Source: Aurelia coerulea
Taxonomy: Eukaryota > Cnidaria > Scyphozoa > Semaeostomeae > Ulmaridae
DNA: 64,000 bases
Assembly: GCA_039566865.1 (NCBI GenBank)
Contig: CM076949.1
Span: 6,043,501 to 6,107,500, forward strand
Reading direction: 5' to 3'
Part shown: piece by piece, positions 61,147-64,000 of the stretch
Position numbering within the stretch: position 1 is the stretch's first letter
Layout of the letters: every line of letters starts with the position of its first letter
Program-made: the position numbers and the translations under genes
Notes under the pieces: generated by a model
What the model was told of the DNA's origin: nothing
Databases searched by the model: none
What the model saw: the letters and a program-made list of their open reading frames with translations, nothing else

Positions 61147-62148
61147 ATGTATTAGGATCATAACGCAGGGGGGGGGGGGTACCACACATATTTTGGGTAC
61201 GAGGACGTGCCATCGGGAAGGGTATCGATTTTCGCCATTTTGGTATAAGGAACGGTATCGATTTTCACGATTTTGGTATAAGGAACGGTATCGATTTTCA
61301 CGATTTTGGTATAAGGAACGGTATCGATTTTTGCGATTTTGGTATAAGTATAAGGTTGGGCATGCATTTTCGGAAAATTGGTATAAGGTCGGGTATAAGA
61401 TACCTTACCAATGAGGCTGCGGAGAAAGCTATTCACGCCTTTGTCATGTCAAGACTTGACTGTGACAATTCTTTGTTATATGGATTACCATCATGCGAAT
61501 TACAAAAGCTGCAGAAGATCCAGAATGCTGCTGCAAGAATGTTAACGGGCGAACGCAAACGCTGTCACATAAGACCGGTGTTGAAGCAACTTAATTGGTT
61601 GCCTGTCACAAGTAGAATACATAACAAAATACTAATGTTAACCTTTAAATGTTTAAAAGATCTAGCACCAAAATATCTTAAAGAATTATTGAAATTGCGT
61701 AAGGCTTCTCGTTGCACTAGATCTGCATGTGATGAACTATTACTAGAAGTAGGGAAGACCAGATTAGCAACGGCTGGTGATCGTGCTTTTGTAAATGTTG
61801 CCCCCTTCCTTTGGAACAGACTCCCCTATTCGGTTAGAGCTTGTAACACAGTTGAATTTTTAAATCTCGTTTGAAGACCCATTTATTTGAACAGTATTTT
61901 ATTGAATGAATTGTTTAACTTGGGTTTTTAATGAAACTTTGTAAACTTTTGTATTTTTAATCATATTTTAATTAGTCTTAGTGTTTTTGATTGTAATGCG
62001 CCTATGAGCCCTGCGGATATATGGCGCAACATAAGTGCTTTTATTATTATAATTTTTCGGAGAATTGGTATAAGGAACAGGTATGTTTTTGAAGCTTCGA
62101 TAGCACGTCCCCGACCAAAACCTGGTCAAGTATCCCCCCCCCGGGATC
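61147..62148. mobile_element. G-run-capped element with 33-bp tandem repeats, interrupted by a LINE
   Basis: GGATCATAACGCAG precedes a run of G at the left; at the right a run of C is followed by GGATCATAACACAG, a direct repeat that may be a 9-10-bp target duplication. Inside, GGTATAAGGAACGGTATCGA plus TTTTCACGATTTT (33 bp) repeats about four times at 61217-61345. A LINE fragment (61388-62050) splits it; the repeat phrase CGGAGAATTGGTATAAGGAAC resumes at 62056. Confidence 0.7.
61388..62050 (+). pseudogene. LINE reverse-transcriptase C-terminal fragment
   Basis: The open frame to TGA at 61874 reads AVMSRLDCDN-type sequence (FVMSRLDCDNSLLYGLP), LQKIQNAAARMLTGERKRCH, LNWLPVTSRIHNKILMLTFK and FLWNRLPYSVR, the thumb and C-terminal region of many cnidarian LINEs. 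The end CGCAACATAAGTGCTTTTATTATTATAA is a typical tail. Different family from 57290-58684. Truncated, no catalytic core. Confidence 0.85.
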
Positions 62149-62216
62149 ATAACACAGTGACGTTTAAAGAGTTTGTTTTGGAACTTGACGAAATGACAAT
62201 AGAACAATAGTGTAGT

Positions 62217-63109
62217 TTAGATTTTAGTATCACGTGACGTTTGAGAGAGCGAGGGTGAGTGAGTTAGGAGTTGAGAACAAGCACCGCGAGCATGGAGTCA
62301 TGCAATTTATATGTTATAGCTTGTATTTATGTTCAAGACTTAACTCGAGATTCGACGAGGTCGGAAATTCGTGAGACAGTACCGAGGGACTCATTGATCG
62401 TTTATATATATATATATTCGCCGCTGTACATAATTCATCGCTTGTAGTTTGTAGTTTGCTGGGATTTGCTGTGTTTACCTACGGATTTGTTTGGACACTC
62501 CATTTCTTTATCGATTTCGCAGAGCACGCAAGTTATTGCAATATTCGAAAGTTCCGTCGAACTATTGTTTCCGTAACAGAGTTGCAGCTCAACTTCGCTT
62601 GCTTTCATTTTGAGGCAATTGCTAGTAGCTACTTGTGTGGTTCATTCCTTGCGTTCTCTAAAATTACCAGATCGGATAAGAAAGCAAAACATCCATCATT
62701 AGTTTAGTACCCTACGAATTCTCTCAGTACAATTAATAATCAATTATGTAACATACAACCCTCTCAATGATGCAATTGATAAACAATTGTGCAAAATTCA
62801 TCTTGCTATAATCCTGTGGATTTCGTGACAAGTTGATGTGAACAATCATGATAAAACATTCTAGGAGCATGCAACCTTGACCCGTTGATAAATAAAGGTC
62901 AGTTTTGTCATGCAATGTTTGTTGACATACTTGAATCATTTTCTCCTCAGTGTTCATTCTAATTCGCATTCGTGATGTTGAATTTTGCCACCATAAAACC
63001 TCAAGGCACGCCATCCTGATCACGCAACAGTCATTCACGTGCTAAACACTGCGTTGATCCTACTTATGCAATTCGAAAGCTAGCTCCAGCAGGTCGTATT
63101 TTTGTTCTA
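62217..63109. other. unassigned stretch, possible old LTR
   Basis: 62217-62706 is less AT-rich than its surroundings, has a (TA)n run at 62403 and an 83-codon frame (TTG start, 62456-62707) with no known domain. The TG start, GAGAGAGCGAGGGTGAGTGAG run and GCTTGTAGTTTGTAGTTTGC phrases are reminiscent of a solo LTR (guess). 62708-63109 shows nothing recognisable. Confidence 0.3.
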
Positions 63110-63652
63110 CCACGTGACCCAAAAAAGTACTCCCGTTTGAAAAATCACAAAAATTTGATTAAACGGCCGATCTTCGATTTCCTTTTTTTGTCAAGTAGAT
63201 CAAGGGCCAAATTATTTTCCCAGACTAGCTGAATTTGTAATGGGCTTGAAAATGAACAAATTTAAGCTTTTTTTAGGGCTCCCTGGTTTTGAATCATACT
63301 GCAAAGAAGCACTGATGATTTGACAGATCAATTTCTTTGTGGATGTAAGCATCTTGTTTGGTCATAAATGACTGAATTAAATGCGCACTATCATTGCAAA
63401 CTTCAATGATGATAAAAAATCTGAGAATTTGGACTCTTAGGCAAGATTGAGCATGTTGCTTAGAAGCTATAGCTCAAAATAAGGGTTTTCAACCCGTAAT
63501 TTGTCTACCTTGTTGTATCAAAAGCAAACATTTTATCATCGATAATTATTTTTGGGTCTTTGACAAAACAAGTCAAAAAGAAAATTTTATCAAAGGTTTG
63601 ATAACTGATTTTTGGTGATTTTTTAACAGGAGTACTTTTTTGGGACACCCGG
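63110..63652. mobile_element. fold-back element, family FB-F (CCGGGTGTCCC end)
   Basis: 543 bp, TA on both sides. Left CCACGTGACCCAAAAAAGTACTCCCG; right AACAGGAGTACTTTTTTGGGACACCCGG. Shares inner sequence with 26152-27710. Confidence 0.85.
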
Positions 63653-63795
63653 TAGGATCTTTCATCTATCGACAAAATTGAAGGTATCTGTCTTAAGCAA
63701 CTTCTTCTTTCTTCCATTCAAGTAGCAGTGAAATACACAAAAACACCGTGTCCCATCTCCCATTCTCTCTCCCTTTCTTTTTATCATTTCATGTA

Positions 63796-64000
63796 CAGGG
63801 TGTCCCCAAAAAATTGTTCGACGTTTGATTAAATATTAAAAAATAACGAACTAATTAACAGATTCCATGGTAAGATAATCATATTGCTGAGATTTTAAAT
63901 TAATTTTAGACACAAGAAGCTAGCAAAAAGGCTAAATATTCAAGCTTGGGCGAAAGCTGAAACCAGACGCCCGTAAGTTGCATATTTTATGAACGTAGCA
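63796..64000. mobile_element. start of a CAGGGTGTCCC-ended element, cut by the window edge
   Basis: CAGGGTGTCCCCAAAAAATTG directly after TA. The interior (TTCGACGTTTGATTAAATAT) differs from FB-B, so it is probably a further family with the same end. Confidence 0.6.

Overview
The window is nuclear DNA of an animal: genes are split into short exons with GT-AG introns, and introns and intergenic DNA are AT-rich and crowded with transposon remnants. The LINE reverse-transcriptase fragments, the many fold-back elements and the intron-rich gene structure fit a cnidarian, most likely an anthozoan (coral or sea anemone). This assignment is an inference and could not be checked by search.

Two conserved genes run convergently. 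On the + strand, 1757-24007 holds the 3' part of a single BCR/ABR orthologue. Twenty-two exons read as one open frame (707 codons plus stop) through the end of the DH (RhoGEF) domain, the PH domain, a C2 domain and the RhoGAP domain. Every exon junction keeps phase; the 5' exons lie before the window. On the - strand, 61039 down to about 48030 holds the 3' part of an hnRNP L-like RNA-binding protein. Ten exons cover a Ser/Asn-rich linker, RRM3 and RRM4; RRM1 and RRM2 lie beyond the right edge. The first gene would switch Rho/Rac GTPases on and off at the membrane and cytoskeleton. The second is a nuclear splicing regulator. They share no evident pathway and are simply neighbours.

The roughly 24 kb between the two 3' ends (24-48 kb) shows no supported conserved gene. 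It holds nested fold-back DNA transposons (26.2-29.6 kb), a 4.9-kb array of a degenerate 69-bp repeat (30.1-34.9 kb), further fold-backs and MITEs (35.2-39.0 kb), a largely unrecognised stretch (39.0-44.5 kb), a LINE 3' end (44.6-45.2 kb) and an inverted-repeat element (45.38-46.52 kb) whose two arms each carry a small ORF with a signal-peptide-like start, one of them frameshifted.

The introns of both genes are also full of non-autonomous elements, yet no coding exon is interrupted. At least five fold-back families have near-identical ends (C[A/C]GGGTG[T/A]CCCA) at TA sites with unrelated cores, suggesting one Tc1/mariner-type transposase mobilised them. Other families include a hAT MITE with a perfect 8-bp target duplication, two G-run-capped elements with internal tandem repeats, tRNA-derived SINEs and a two-copy repeat with a cloverleaf-like 5' end. 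No CRISPR, operon or bacterial feature is present, and no rRNA or functional tRNA gene was recognised.
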